A DNA stretch of 55,954 nt from positions 1 through 55,954 of the forward strand of contig JACWMK010000010.1 of assembly GCA_015661405.1 (NCBI GenBank). Direction: 5' to 3'. Numbering within the stretch: position 1 is the first letter of the stretch; each line of letters begins with the position of its first letter. This DNA is from Methanobacterium sp. (GTDB lineage: Archaea; Methanobacteriota; Methanobacteria; Methanobacteriales; Methanobacteriaceae). Position numbers and translations under genes: made by a program. Shown one piece after another: positions 18,128-27,191 of this stretch. Below the pieces are notes generated by a model that was given only the letters and a program-made list of their open reading frames with translations, did not search any database and had not been told where the DNA came from.

Positions 18128-19720
18128 TTTTGTTATAAATGGAGCTAACGGTCCTAACCTACCACCTAGTTTCATAAATGCAATTACATCACTTCTTTTC
18201 AATCCACCAATCAATGTTAAGATGGAGATGTATATTAAAGCTCCAATTAAAGCTAAAAACATGATGTATACAAAGGCTAATATTTTAGCTATAGACATGT
18301 GATAAGCACTAGTGTAAGCATAAGTCGTTGGAATAAATAATAAAATTATTGTCATAATAACTGATGCAATAACTATTTTTCCAAAATTTCCGTATTCAAG
18401 TCTAACATTTACATATCTAAGGGTTCTCCACGCTACCATAACCATTAGAAGGAATGTAGCTATAGAAGTTGCTAGGGCAGCTCCGTTAATCCCATATTTA
18501 GGTACTAAAATCACACTTAAACCTAATTCTATTACAGTACCTATCGCTAAAGCAACCATAGGAATAACTGGCTTACCCACACCCTGAGATATACTACCCG
18601 AAACCGTGTATAAGGTGAAGAACAGCATTCCAAGGGCTAATATTCTCAAAGCCTCAGCTCCCTCCACATAACCTGGGAAAATCAGGCTGATGATGGGAGT
18701 TGCGAATACTGCAATTCCCAATGATGCAGGTAAAACAACTATAGTTACGTAACGGTAAGCTTGATTTATATAAGTGGTTATTAATTCTCCATCATTAACG
18801 CTTAAAGCTGCTGATGTAGCGGGAAGAACTGCAGTGGCTACAGCCATAGATATAATTAATGGAAGTCTAGCAATAGGACTGGCAGCAGCATAATATCCTA
18901 CAAATTGAGCGGGGAGGTAAGCTCCTATAACCCAAGTACCCATATCATACATGAATAATTCACCTAAACTACTAAAAACCACGGGTACACTGAATAATAA
19001 TAACATTCTAACTAATCTTAACTCTTTGCGGAGCGTGAATGGTTCATCTAAATTATTATGAGGATTTAATCTACGACTTCTTCTTTTAGTATCTTTAAGA
19101 TGTTTCCATACATATTTTCTGAAAAGGATGAATGCAGCTACTCCTGCAACCATATATCCAATAGCTGTACCTATCACTGCTCCTGCCACATAAAAATTTG
19201 CGAGTATTAACACTATCGCGAAGATAATCGTAAAACTCTGCTCAAAAGCTTTAGTTATTACCAGGTTACTCATTTGATAGAAACCCTGGAAGACACCCTT
19301 CAATTCCCCGGTGATAACACTGAAGGGAGTGATAAGAGAAACCGCTTGAAACGGTACCACAGCTAATGGTTGATGTAATACGTCTAAGGCTAAAGGTTTA
19401 GCTAATATGAATATAGTTAAACTTAATAAAAAGCCCATTACTATGATTAATTTAAAAGAAGTTTTTATAATCTGTCTAATCATCTCTGGCTGATTCAAAG
19501 CCTCATATTGAGCTATATACTTTGCTATAGCTGGTGGTATTCCACCTTCAGCAGATAATTGCAGCACACCTATCAAAGGAAGCGTTAATCCTAATATACC
19601 ATAACCAGTTGGACCTAATAGATAAGCTAAAGAGATACGGTATACGAAACCTCCTATTCTGAATATGAAGGAGCCTATAAGCATTACAAGGCTACCCTTA
19701 GCTATTTTTGTACTACTCAT
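18095..19720 (-). CDS. Oligosaccharide/lipid-linked flippase (SpoVB/MurJ-like MOP family)
   Basis: About 541 residues with 13-14 membrane helices, of the polysaccharide-biosynthesis group of the MOP superfamily. The start reads MSSTKIAKGSLVMLIGSFIF, followed by LLGPTGYGILGLTLPLIGVL and GGIPPAIAKYIAQYEA, the classic N-terminal pattern of Wzx/SpoVB-like flippases; a paired C-terminal domain follows (GYVEGAEALRILALGMLFFT). The ATG at 19720 is preferred to a GTG at 19735 because GGGT lies 10 bases upstream. Convergent and overlapping with the Mur ligase, it is a good candidate to move lipid-linked pseudomurein or other cell-wall precursors across the membrane. Confidence 0.87.
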   Translation of the reverse strand: MSSTKIAKGSLVMLIGSFIFRIGGFVYRISLAYLLGPTGYGILGLTLPLIGVLQLSAEGGIPPAIAKYIAQYEALNQPEMIRQIIKTSFKLIIVMGFLLSLTIFILAKPLALDVLHQPLAVVPFQAVSLITPFSVITGELKGVFQGFYQMSNLVITKAFEQSFTIIFAIVLILANFYVAGAVIGTAIGYMVAGVAAFILFRKYVWKHLKDTKRRSRRLNPHNNLDEPFTLRKELRLVRMLLLFSVPVVFSSLGELFMYDMGTWVIGAYLPAQFVGYYAAASPIARLPLIISMAVATAVLPATSAALSVNDGELITTYINQAYRYVTIVVLPASLGIAVFATPIISLIFPGYVEGAEALRILALGMLFFTLYTVSGSISQGVGKPVIPMVALAIGTVIELGLSVILVPKYGINGAALATSIATFLLMVMVAWRTLRYVNVRLEYGNFGKIVIASVIMTIILLFIPTTYAYTSAYHMSIAKILAFVYIMFLALIGALIYISILTLIGGLKRSDVIAFMKLGGRLGPLAPFITKLATFLLRFAT

Positions 19721-19999
19721 AATGATATTACCCACAAATAAAAATACTTAAACTTTAAAAAAACTCTTCATTTATTACTTAAAAAAAAATAAATTATATC
19801 CTTTTTTTTAGTAGATTTATATCTTTATTAGGTTTTATTTTAACTCTCAGTAATTAAAGTAATTTTTTTTTTAATTATAAATTCATCTTTTATATTTTAT
19901 ATGATATTAAATAAACATACTATAAAAAAAGAAAACATCATTCTAAAAAAAATCTATAAATATTTTAAAAAAAAATTTTTTAATTTGAGGTGAATAATT

Positions 20000-20455
20000 A
20001 TTACAATTATAATGGCCACAGGAACATTTGACATTATCCATCCCGGCCATGGATATTATCTACAAGAGTCAAAGAATTTAGGTGAAGAAAATAGTAAATT
20101 AATTGTAGTAGTGGCTCGTGATGCCACAGTCAGATCCCGAAAAAGAGTGCCCATAGTTAATGAAGAACAACGTTTAGAAATGGTTAAAATGCTTAAACCC
20201 GTGGATGAGGCTTATCTAGGAAGCACTACTGACATGTTCTATATAGTGGAGAAAATTAAACCTGATATTATTTCAATTGGACCAGATCAAGATTTTGATC
20301 TAGATTTACTTCGAGAAGAACTTAAAAAAAGAGATTTAAATGTAAAGGTGATTAAAATCACTGGTTATAAAAAAGCAAATCTAGATAGTTCTTGTAAAAT
20401 AATTCGTAAGATTAAAGAAACAGAATTCCATAAAGATGAATTTAAAAACTGTTAA
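20000..20455 (+). CDS. ribL: Archaeal FAD synthetase RibL (probable non-AUG start)
   Basis: About 151 residues, nucleotidyltransferase of the RibL type that makes FAD from FMN and CTP or ATP. The alpha/beta phosphodiesterase motifs are GTFDIIHPGHGYYLQESKNL (HxGH) and, near residue 110, the equivalent of ISSTxxR is replaced by the archaeal pattern. VVVARDATVRSRKRVPIVNE and QRLEMVKMLKPVDEAYLG are highly RibL-like. The first ATG (20012) cuts into the first beta strand of the fold. A strong GAGGTGA (19987-19993) lies 18 bases before it; an ATT at 20000, 6 bases past that site, would give [M]TIIMATGTFD, which matches the usual length. No ATG, GTG or TTG lies between. Confidence 0.88.
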   Translation: MTIIMATGTFDIIHPGHGYYLQESKNLGEENSKLIVVVARDATVRSRKRVPIVNEEQRLEMVKMLKPVDEAYLGSTTDMFYIVEKIKPDIISIGPDQDFDLDLLREELKKRDLNVKVIKITGYKKANLDSSCKIIRKIKETEFHKDEFKNC

Positions 20456-20632
20456 AAAAATTCAAACGCAAAATAAGTTTTTACATAAAAAAAAATTTAT
20501 AAAAGAAATAAAAAGTTAATTTATTTCTTTTTCTTTAGAAAGGCAAATTTGCATTAGATGCCTTCATAAAGTCCATTTATTTACTGGTTGTTTACCAAAT
20601 ATTCAACTTTTTTAACCGAATGCTTATTCTTC

Positions 20633-22417
20633 TTAGAATGGTAATGATACATATGTACCCTCTAATGTGTACGTATTAAGGTTCCAATTATTAATTACAC
20701 CGAATGTGTTTGATGTACTAATGGTATCTGCATAGTACCATTGACCATTCACGTATAATTGAGCCCAAACATGTCCATACCATCCATCTGAGAAATCACA
20801 GTAACCCTGTTGATATCTAGCGGGTATACCTGCTGCACGAGCCAAAGCCACCATTAAATTGGAATGATCACAACAGTTACCTGTTCCAGCTTTTAATGTT
20901 CCAACGGCCCCATATAATGTGTTGTAATAGAAGGAATAACTGATGTTATCCGTAACCCAGTTAAAGAGTGCTACTGCCTTAGCGTAAGGAGTAGTTAAAC
21001 CAGCAGTGAGTTTATCTGCTAGTGCAATTATTGTAGGGTTATTAGATTGGCAATTAGTTGTTGGTTGTAAATATTGATCCAATGAAGCAGGAATAGTTGA
21101 AGTTGTATTATTCGATGATCCATTCCATGGGTTTACAGCAGCATAATTTGGTAACCTATCATTTACACTATAAAAGCCCATAATTCGAGATTCTAAATAA
21201 ATTAATGATGCATATTGAATATTCCCTAGAGTACTAGTGGCATAATTAGGCGCTCTACCCGTAGAATCTATAAAACTTTGGATAGTTGATGCCAAAGATA
21301 GATACTCTGATTTATTAATGTCTCCACTCTTCAAATCTTCACTTGGACTTGATGGTGTATTAACATTTTTCAATGCTATTAATGTATTTGTATTACCATT
21401 AATCTGCAATAAACCATTATTTAATAATTCCAGGAATTGTGGCATAGTAACTTGTATATTAGATATAGTTACATAATTCGGTAGTCTCTGATTTTCTAAT
21501 ATAAAGTTTGTAACATTCGCCGCGGATGTGGATATTTGACTAATGGTAAATCCAGTTACATTGGATTTACTAGTCACATTAGATGTTGTATTCTTAACTC
21601 CTGAAGTTGATGTTGTATTATTAACTCCTAAAGTTTTTATTGCGACATAGTTAGGTAATCTGTTATTAACACCGTAAAATTCCATTATTCTGGAGTACAT
21701 GTAAATTAATGATGTATATTGAATTTTCCCTAGAGTACATGTGGCATAATTTGGTGCTCTACCAGTAGAATCCATAAAGTTCTGGATTTTACTTGCCAAA
21801 GATAGATACTCTGATTTATTAATGCTTCCATTAGTGACGTTCCCATTACTATTAGTTGGTGCGTTAAAATTACCTAATGTTATAGGTGTATTAATCCCGT
21901 TATTTATCTGTCCTAACTCTTTAGTTATTAATTCTAGGAATTGTGGCATACTTACTTCTAATTTACCTATTAGAACATATTCTGGAAGAGTATGTTTACT
22001 CTCTATATATGTTTTAACCCATCCTGATGCTTCGGTTAAATTCTTGGTGACGAACCAGTTACCTTGGACATTACTACTAACGTTATCTCCTGCAGCCTCT
22101 TTGGCATACTGAATTGTATCCGAGCTTTTATTGTTAACATTAAGAGTATTACTATTATTAAGACTGGAAACAGTGTTATTTGGATTAACATTCTGATTAG
22201 TAACTGCATCGCTAACCGTAACATTCATCTGCTGGCTTGGTACGGTTGTACCTTGATTTGTATCTGTACATGAGTTATTCATGGCTATATTATCGCTTTT
22301 AGTTAAGTTCATGGTATTAGTTGAGTTCTGCTGATTTGTTGTGGCGGCATAAATATCTGGCATTAACAATGATACCGACATTAATAGTATCATTGTAAGC
22401 AACAAAAGTCGCTTCAC
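20633..22417 (-). CDS. Secreted pseudomurein-binding transglutaminase-like protein
   Basis: About 594 residues from a GTG at 22417, fixed by GGGAGG 8 bases upstream and a signal peptide that begins VKRLLLLTMILLMSVSLLMP and ends near AAT. After a Ser/Thr/Asn-rich linker come four repeat units of the pseudomurein-binding type in A-B-A-B order: A1 with TLPEYVLIGKLEVSMPQFLE, B1 with SEYLSLASKIQNFMDSTGRA, A2 with RLPNYVTISNIQVTMPQFLE, and B2 nearly identical to B1. The C-terminal 150 residues form a transglutaminase-like cysteine protease with the triad Cys in AGTGNCCDHSNLMVALA, His in YGHVWAQLYV and Asp in YYADTIS. Pseudomurein endoisopeptidases use the same triad, so it may trim the cell-wall peptide crosslinks. 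Confidence 0.88.
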   Translation of the reverse strand: MKRLLLLTMILLMSVSLLMPDIYAATTNQQNSTNTMNLTKSDNIAMNNSCTDTNQGTTVPSQQMNVTVSDAVTNQNVNPNNTVSSLNNSNTLNVNNKSSDTIQYAKEAAGDNVSSNVQGNWFVTKNLTEASGWVKTYIESKHTLPEYVLIGKLEVSMPQFLELITKELGQINNGINTPITLGNFNAPTNSNGNVTNGSINKSEYLSLASKIQNFMDSTGRAPNYATCTLGKIQYTSLIYMYSRIMEFYGVNNRLPNYVAIKTLGVNNTTSTSGVKNTTSNVTSKSNVTGFTISQISTSAANVTNFILENQRLPNYVTISNIQVTMPQFLELLNNGLLQINGNTNTLIALKNVNTPSSPSEDLKSGDINKSEYLSLASTIQSFIDSTGRAPNYATSTLGNIQYASLIYLESRIMGFYSVNDRLPNYAAVNPWNGSSNNTTSTIPASLDQYLQPTTNCQSNNPTIIALADKLTAGLTTPYAKAVALFNWVTDNISYSFYYNTLYGAVGTLKAGTGNCCDHSNLMVALARAAGIPARYQQGYCDFSDGWYGHVWAQLYVNGQWYYADTISTSNTFGVINNWNLNTYTLEGTYVSLPF

Positions 22418-22471
22418 GATACTGGCCTCCCAAAATAATAATTTCAGCAATGTCAGATAACATAAATTCAT

Positions 22472-22881
22472 ATTTATTTTTTTTAAGGTTCTGACAATTT
22501 TTAAGATTTATATACTAGAATATATAAATCTTTGTATTCAAAACTTAATATTAAGTGATTATAAACTATATTTTCATGATTTTAAACCATTCAAATGTAG
22601 GAATCAAAAAAGCGTTCATTTAACTCCCCTGCATTAAATTACAATACAAAAGTAGGTATAGTCCAATTAAACGTATTATATAATACTATAAATGTAATGT
22701 AATAATAATAAACTTTCAAATTAGATAATACTAATAGAAATATAATCCTTAATAAACATGTAAAAGTAAGATATAAAAGTGTAAATTTTAATAAAAAAAT
22801 TTTTTTAATGATGAATATAATTTTTTATTATATTTATAATACTAAATTTTATAATACTATAAAAATGATAAATACTCAATT
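22472..22881. other. AT-rich intergenic region upstream of the ThiN-HIT gene
   Basis: About 410 bases between divergent genes. A TATA-like TTTATAATA at 22848-22856 lies about 26-34 bases before the ATG at 22882, and no ribosome-binding site is visible, so that gene is probably translated from a leaderless or near-leaderless messenger. No coding or structured element was recognised in the rest. Confidence 0.45.
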
Positions 22882-23913
22882 ATGGAAATAGAGAATATAA
22901 AGAGAGCATTAGAAATCATCCAAAATTCTAATCAATTCGCAACACTCATACCCGAAGTAAGAAGTAACCTAGTGATGGCTAAAAAAAATGCAACCACCAT
23001 AAATGAAGTAGCAGGCGTACCCGGACGTATAACCACAGTTAACGGTAAAGCCAAAGCATTCATGAAACCAGAATGGGGTGCCTCCAGTCACATGGCCCGC
23101 TTAATACTAGAAGTTATGAAACACGACCCCGAACGTCGAAGCGCGATTAACCTACGTTACCAACCCACCCTCATAGAGTTAATAAAAAAATTAGGACTAA
23201 AAATTAGCAGTTATAATCGATTAGAAGAACCCGAAGATCAGCGTAAAATTGAAGGCGGAAGCATCAATTGGGGAGTAACACAAGCAATAAATAAAATTGG
23301 AGAAGTACCCGATGTAATATATCACACTGGTGACTGGGGAAAAGAACCAATCATCGCATTAATTGGCTGTGACGCGGTGGATGTAGCTAAAATGGCAATA
23401 TGCCTCGCTCAATTATACTCCATCAGGAAACCGGAAGTACTATTTGCACCCACCCGTAGTTTATACAGTGATAAAAAACTAACAACAAGTTGTATATTCT
23501 GTGGAATATCCAAAGGAGAACCAGAAATAGAAGAGATGATTCTATATAAAGATGACGACAATATGGTACTTATGAATATTTATCCTTACAATAGGGGACA
23601 TTTAGAAGTAGTACCCCGGAAACATTACACTGACTTAAATGAGTTAAAACCTGATGAGTTAAAAAATTTTTTCTTATTAGTTCAAAAAACTATAACACTA
23701 ATTAGAGAAGTTATAAAACCTGATGGAATCAACTTAGGCTTCAATTTAGGGAAAGCAGCTGGTTCCAGTGTAGAACATTTACATTTACACTTAGTACCCC
23801 GCTTTAAATTTGAAGGTGGATTTATGGAAACAGTAGCATCCACCCGTGTGATCAGTGAAAATTTAGATGAAACATATAAGCGTTACATGAAAGAAATACA
23901 ATTATTAAGGTGA
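22882..23913 (+). CDS. ThiN-HIT fusion protein
   Basis: 343 residues with two domains. Residues about 10-185 match ThiN (thiamine-phosphate synthase family): LVMAKKNATTINEVAGVPGR, KPEWGASSHMARLILEVMKH, SAINLRYQPTL and PDVIYHTGDWGKEP are typical. Residues 204-320 are a HIT domain beginning CIFCGISKGE, with HLEVVPRKHYTDL and the catalytic triad region HLHLHLVPR at 299-307. ThiN can make thiamine phosphate; HIT enzymes act on nucleotidyl phosphates as hydrolases or transferases. The fusion implies that the two act on one nucleotide-like or thiamine-like metabolite. A SIS isomerase follows 3 bases later, so they form an operon. Confidence 0.85.
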   Translation: MEIENIKRALEIIQNSNQFATLIPEVRSNLVMAKKNATTINEVAGVPGRITTVNGKAKAFMKPEWGASSHMARLILEVMKHDPERRSAINLRYQPTLIELIKKLGLKISSYNRLEEPEDQRKIEGGSINWGVTQAINKIGEVPDVIYHTGDWGKEPIIALIGCDAVDVAKMAICLAQLYSIRKPEVLFAPTRSLYSDKKLTTSCIFCGISKGEPEIEEMILYKDDDNMVLMNIYPYNRGHLEVVPRKHYTDLNELKPDELKNFFLLVQKTITLIREVIKPDGINLGFNLGKAAGSSVEHLHLHLVPRFKFEGGFMETVASTRVISENLDETYKRYMKEIQLLR

Positions 23914-23916
23914 AAA

Positions 23917-24930
23917 ATGATGCTTATGCACTATAAAATGTATGAGGAGATGATGCAGCAACCCCAATCATTACGGGATACTTTAAAAGCTGAAAAATCT
24001 CATCTAATAGAATTAGCTGATAAATTCAAAGAATTTGAACGCATCTACCTAGTAGGTTGTGGAAGTTCCCTATCCACGTGTTACTCAGTTAAAGACGCGT
24101 TAGGAATTCTCTCAGATAAAGTAGTAGAAGTTTACACGGGATATGAATTCTATTATCATAAAAATCTAGAAAATGAAAATGCAGGAGTAATTTTAACCAG
24201 TCAATCCGGTGAAACCGCTGATACATTAGCCGCGCTTAGAAGAGGCAAAGAACAAAGTTTCTACACTGTCACTATCACTAATGAAAGTGAAAGCACTATG
24301 AAAATGGAAGCCGATGATACTGTACTAACTCGTTGCGGTAAAGAAACCGCTATACTCGGAACTAAAACTTATATGACTCAACTTTTAAGTTTATATCAAA
24401 TATTATTCAGATTAGAGGATACGTCACCATTTAAGGATGTTATAAGTGATTTAAATAAGTTACCAGGTATTAGTCAACGTATAATTAAAGATACAGAAGA
24501 AGAAAATAAACAGTATGCTGAAAAATTTAAAGATTTCGATTTCTATTACTGTATGGGTAGTGGACCTAATTATGGTTTAGCTTACAAATTAGCCATGACC
24601 ATGTTCATGGAAGGTGCACTTAAAAATGCTTGTCCTCTATATTCCGGGGAGTTTCGTCATGGTTTAATAGAAAGAACCGAAGAAAATGTACCATTAATAT
24701 TCTTAGATGCAGATTATCCTGGTGATGAGTTAACTCAAAAATCGGTGAATTTCTCACAAAAAATAGGTGCCAATAGTCTAATATATAAAATGAGGGATTA
24801 CTCAAATTTAAACTCATTATTATCCCCATTTATACTAGTAATTCCACTGGAATGGTTCATATATTACTTAGCCCACTATAATGGAGAGGATCCGGGTAGT
24901 ACTAGACATATTGGTAAAGTAAGATACTAA
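23917..24930 (+). CDS. SIS-domain sugar isomerase (GlmS isomerase-like)
   Basis: 337 residues with two SIS domains and no glutaminase domain. Features: FERIYLVGCGSSLSTCYSVK, GVILTSQSGETADTLAALRR (the Ser/Thr-rich phosphosugar loop), AILGTKTYMTQLLSLYQILF, then PLYSGEFRHGLIER in the second domain, as in GlmS and AgaS. It probably isomerises or binds a phosphorylated aminosugar. An AAGGTGA ribosome site overlaps the end of the upstream ThiN-HIT gene, showing tight cotranscription. Being a stand-alone isomerase domain, it could use free ammonia or act on a different sugar; its relation to ThiN-HIT is unexplained. Confidence 0.85.
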   Translation: MMLMHYKMYEEMMQQPQSLRDTLKAEKSHLIELADKFKEFERIYLVGCGSSLSTCYSVKDALGILSDKVVEVYTGYEFYYHKNLENENAGVILTSQSGETADTLAALRRGKEQSFYTVTITNESESTMKMEADDTVLTRCGKETAILGTKTYMTQLLSLYQILFRLEDTSPFKDVISDLNKLPGISQRIIKDTEEENKQYAEKFKDFDFYYCMGSGPNYGLAYKLAMTMFMEGALKNACPLYSGEFRHGLIERTEENVPLIFLDADYPGDELTQKSVNFSQKIGANSLIYKMRDYSNLNSLLSPFILVIPLEWFIYYLAHYNGEDPGSTRHIGKVRY

Positions 24931-24958
24931 AAAAAAGAGAAAATAAAATATTTTTTTT
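24929..24958. terminator. Bidirectional terminator between convergent genes
   Basis: An A8 run (24929-24936) and a T8 run (24951-24958) bracket the 30-base gap between the convergent SIS and Hsp20 genes. Each strand therefore presents an oligo-T tract just past its gene, enough to end transcription from both directions. Confidence 0.55.
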
Positions 24959-24960
24959 AT

Positions 24961-25392
24961 TTAATTAATGTTCACGGTAGAAGTATTCTTCTGCTCTATT
25001 TTAGGTAAAAGTACCATAAGCACTCCATTCTCAAAAGCCGCAGTTGCATCATCTATTCTAATTTTAGCGGGAAGATTAACTACACGTCGTACTTCACCCT
25101 GCTTCCGCTCCCTCTTAACATAATCAACATCCGTTGGTATGATCTCATCAATAAATAACGCAACCACATCTAAAGCATCCTCACCAACATTAATTGTAAC
25201 ATTATCCTTTTTAACACCAGGAAGATCAACAATAACGGTTACATCATTAACTCCATCCACAATATCCACTAAAAGATTATTACTACCACCGGATGTGTAA
25301 CCTGATATGGTTCTCTCTAATTCACCTTGAGATTCACGAATCGTATCCACTACATTATTAATCATCTGCTCTACTATATTTCTGTTTGACAT
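24961..25392 (-). CDS. Small heat-shock protein (Hsp20/alpha-crystallin family)
   Basis: 143 residues. The alpha-crystallin domain spans about residues 38-140: LLVDIVDGVNDVTVIVDLPG, KKDNVTINVGEDALDVVAL, RRVVNLPAKIRIDDATAAFE and NGVLMVLLPKIEQ (the usual A-x-x-x-N-G-V-L motif is AAFENGVL). It should act as an ATP-independent holdase. The ATG at 25392 is fixed by GGAGG 9 bases upstream. The gene begins 35 bases inside the end of the NOG1 gene in another frame, so the two are translationally linked. A C-terminal I-x-I/V oligomerisation motif is replaced by VNIN. Confidence 0.9.
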   Translation of the reverse strand: MSNRNIVEQMINNVVDTIRESQGELERTISGYTSGGSNNLLVDIVDGVNDVTVIVDLPGVKKDNVTINVGEDALDVVALFIDEIIPTDVDYVKRERKQGEVRRVVNLPAKIRIDDATAAFENGVLMVLLPKIEQKNTSTVNIN

Positions 25393-26368
25393 CGCCAAAT
25401 TCCTCCAATTTATCTAATACTTGTGAAATTCCTTTACCTTCAGAAGCTTCAACCATTAATGATTCATTTACTATACTCTTATATAATTCTAAATTATTAA
25501 GATTATCGACCAAATCAATCTTGTTAAAAATACAAATCACTGGTGTATTAAAGACACGTTTAACTTCCTCTAAAAGCTTAAACTGACTATCCATAAGATA
25601 ACCTGAAGTTTCAGATACATCAAAAATAAATAAGATTACATCAGCTAAATGCTCTAACGCTACCATCGCGTTAAGTTCAATCTCATTCATATCCTTAATC
25701 GATCGATCCAGTAAACCAGGAGTATCAATAATCTGATACTTTTTCCATCTACGCTCTAAATGACCAATCTGAATACCAGTTGTGGTGAAAGGATAATCAG
25801 CCACCTTAGGTTCAGCAGTAGTTAATTTACGTAGTAATGTGGATTTACCCACGTTAGGGAAGCCTGCTATAACAGCTGTGGTTGCTTCAAAATCAATGGT
25901 AGGCATATTCCTCAATCGTGCTTTAGCATAATCTAGAAAAGTTAACTCCTCTCGAATACGATTCATAATTGATGATATCCGTCCAAAAGCCTCCCTTCGA
26001 ATACTAGCAGCATTCTCAGATTTACTACGTCTAATCTTATGTACGTACTGATTTTCAATTTTACTAAGGAGTGCCACTGCCCAATTCAAAGCACCTAATG
26101 ATTTTTTAAGTTCATCCACACCAACTACTACATCAATATAATCCTGATAAAACATTGGTAAATCTTCAACTTTAGGAGTCTTATCCAAGATACTCTGGAA
26201 ACTCGCAATTATAACTTGACAGGAGGTCTTCACCCGAGCCTCCTCAACTCTCTTTCCTTTCATTTGACGAGGTATCTTAGATGTCCTCGTTTTACTTGCA
26301 GCTTTCTTAGCCCGGCTGAAAGCTTTATCCAAGGCTTCTTCCGGTGTGGGTATTGTTGGTAAAAACAT
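25358..26368 (-). CDS. NOG1-family GTPase (large ribosomal subunit assembly)
   Basis: 336 residues. The N-terminal helical NOG1 domain starts MFLPTIPTPEEALDKAFSRA and is followed by a GTPase domain with G1 GFPNVGKST, the switch motif DYPFTTTGIQIGHL, G3 DTPG in IIDTPGLLDR, G4 NKID in CIFNKIDLVD and G5 SEGKG. The protein has the archaeal length and lacks the long eukaryotic C-terminal tail. NOG1 acts in late maturation of the large ribosomal subunit. It overlaps the Hsp20 gene, which may reflect a shared need during stress. Confidence 0.93.
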   Translation of the reverse strand: MFLPTIPTPEEALDKAFSRAKKAASKTRTSKIPRQMKGKRVEEARVKTSCQVIIASFQSILDKTPKVEDLPMFYQDYIDVVVGVDELKKSLGALNWAVALLSKIENQYVHKIRRSKSENAASIRREAFGRISSIMNRIREELTFLDYAKARLRNMPTIDFEATTAVIAGFPNVGKSTLLRKLTTAEPKVADYPFTTTGIQIGHLERRWKKYQIIDTPGLLDRSIKDMNEIELNAMVALEHLADVILFIFDVSETSGYLMDSQFKLLEEVKRVFNTPVICIFNKIDLVDNLNNLELYKSIVNESLMVEASEGKGISQVLDKLEEFGDVKQKYSRADD

Positions 26369-26628
26369 GATATTAATTACTCTCTAAAATTTTTTTAATT
26401 AAAATAATTCTAATATATTATATTTTATGAAATTTAAATATTTTAAACTACTTCAAAAATAGAATTTTTGCACTATTTCTGCACTAATTTTATACTAGAA
26501 TTCTAATTAGTAGTAACTATAATTATAATTGATAATATGAATTATCAAAAAATAACATTAAAACTATATTTATTTATTAAACTATAAAAAGATTTAAATA
26601 AAAAAAAATATTCTTAAATAATTTAGTT

Positions 26629-27189
26629 TTATTCTTCGAAGATTTGACTCTTAAAACTATAAATCTTCACCTCAGGTTTCAACCAACAATCCGGTAAAAG
26701 ACCTGCTTTCATGCAAGTATTAGATAAGAACTCATCCACATCCCACTTCCACTCCAACGGAACCTGCGGAAGTAACAATCCACGATAATAACCCATTTCT
26801 ACTATAAGACCATCCTCACCTACATTAATCTTACCCGGATACTCAGAAGGCTTATCCACATTTATAAGCTCTGGTTTAGTTAGTACACTAACCTCAACAT
26901 CAATACTATCTAATTCATTAATAGTAACCGGAGGAAAACGAGGATCCTGAGTAGCCGCGGATATCGCCACCTCTATAATTGTTTTAATAAGTGATTTAAC
27001 AGGCTCCGGGTAACCAATACAACCTCTAAGTTCACCATTACGATGCAAAGTACAAAAAGCACCCATATCCTCCTTCAAAGTATCGGGAGTATCCACAGGT
27101 ACACTCATAATTTTCTCTTCCTTCAAAAATGTAGTAATCGCTTCCCTTGCAACTTTAACTAAAAACATTCCCTCATCATTACTTAACAT
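26629..27189 (-). CDS. AMMECR1-domain protein
   Basis: 186 residues across the whole AMMECR1 domain. The hallmark LRGCIG is present in HRNGELRGCIGYPEPVKSLI, followed by AATQDPRFPPVTINELDSI and a C-terminal LLLPQVPLEWKWDVDEFLSN. The domain often occurs with MEMO-type proteins and has been linked to archaeal modification chemistry; its reaction is not established. Its ATG is 2 bases past the stop of the upstream TldD gene, so the two are cotranscribed. Confidence 0.92.
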   Translation of the reverse strand: MLSNDEGMFLVKVAREAITTFLKEEKIMSVPVDTPDTLKEDMGAFCTLHRNGELRGCIGYPEPVKSLIKTIIEVAISAATQDPRFPPVTINELDSIDVEVSVLTKPELINVDKPSEYPGKINVGEDGLIVEMGYYRGLLLPQVPLEWKWDVDEFLSNTCMKAGLLPDCWLKPEVKIYSFKSQIFEE

Positions 27190-27191
27190 TT

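Noticed and set aside
21240..21840. Repeats as a CRISPR or repeat array
   Set aside because: The repeated DNA is in frame, encodes alternating pseudomurein-binding domains and differs at synonymous positions, so it is a protein repeat.
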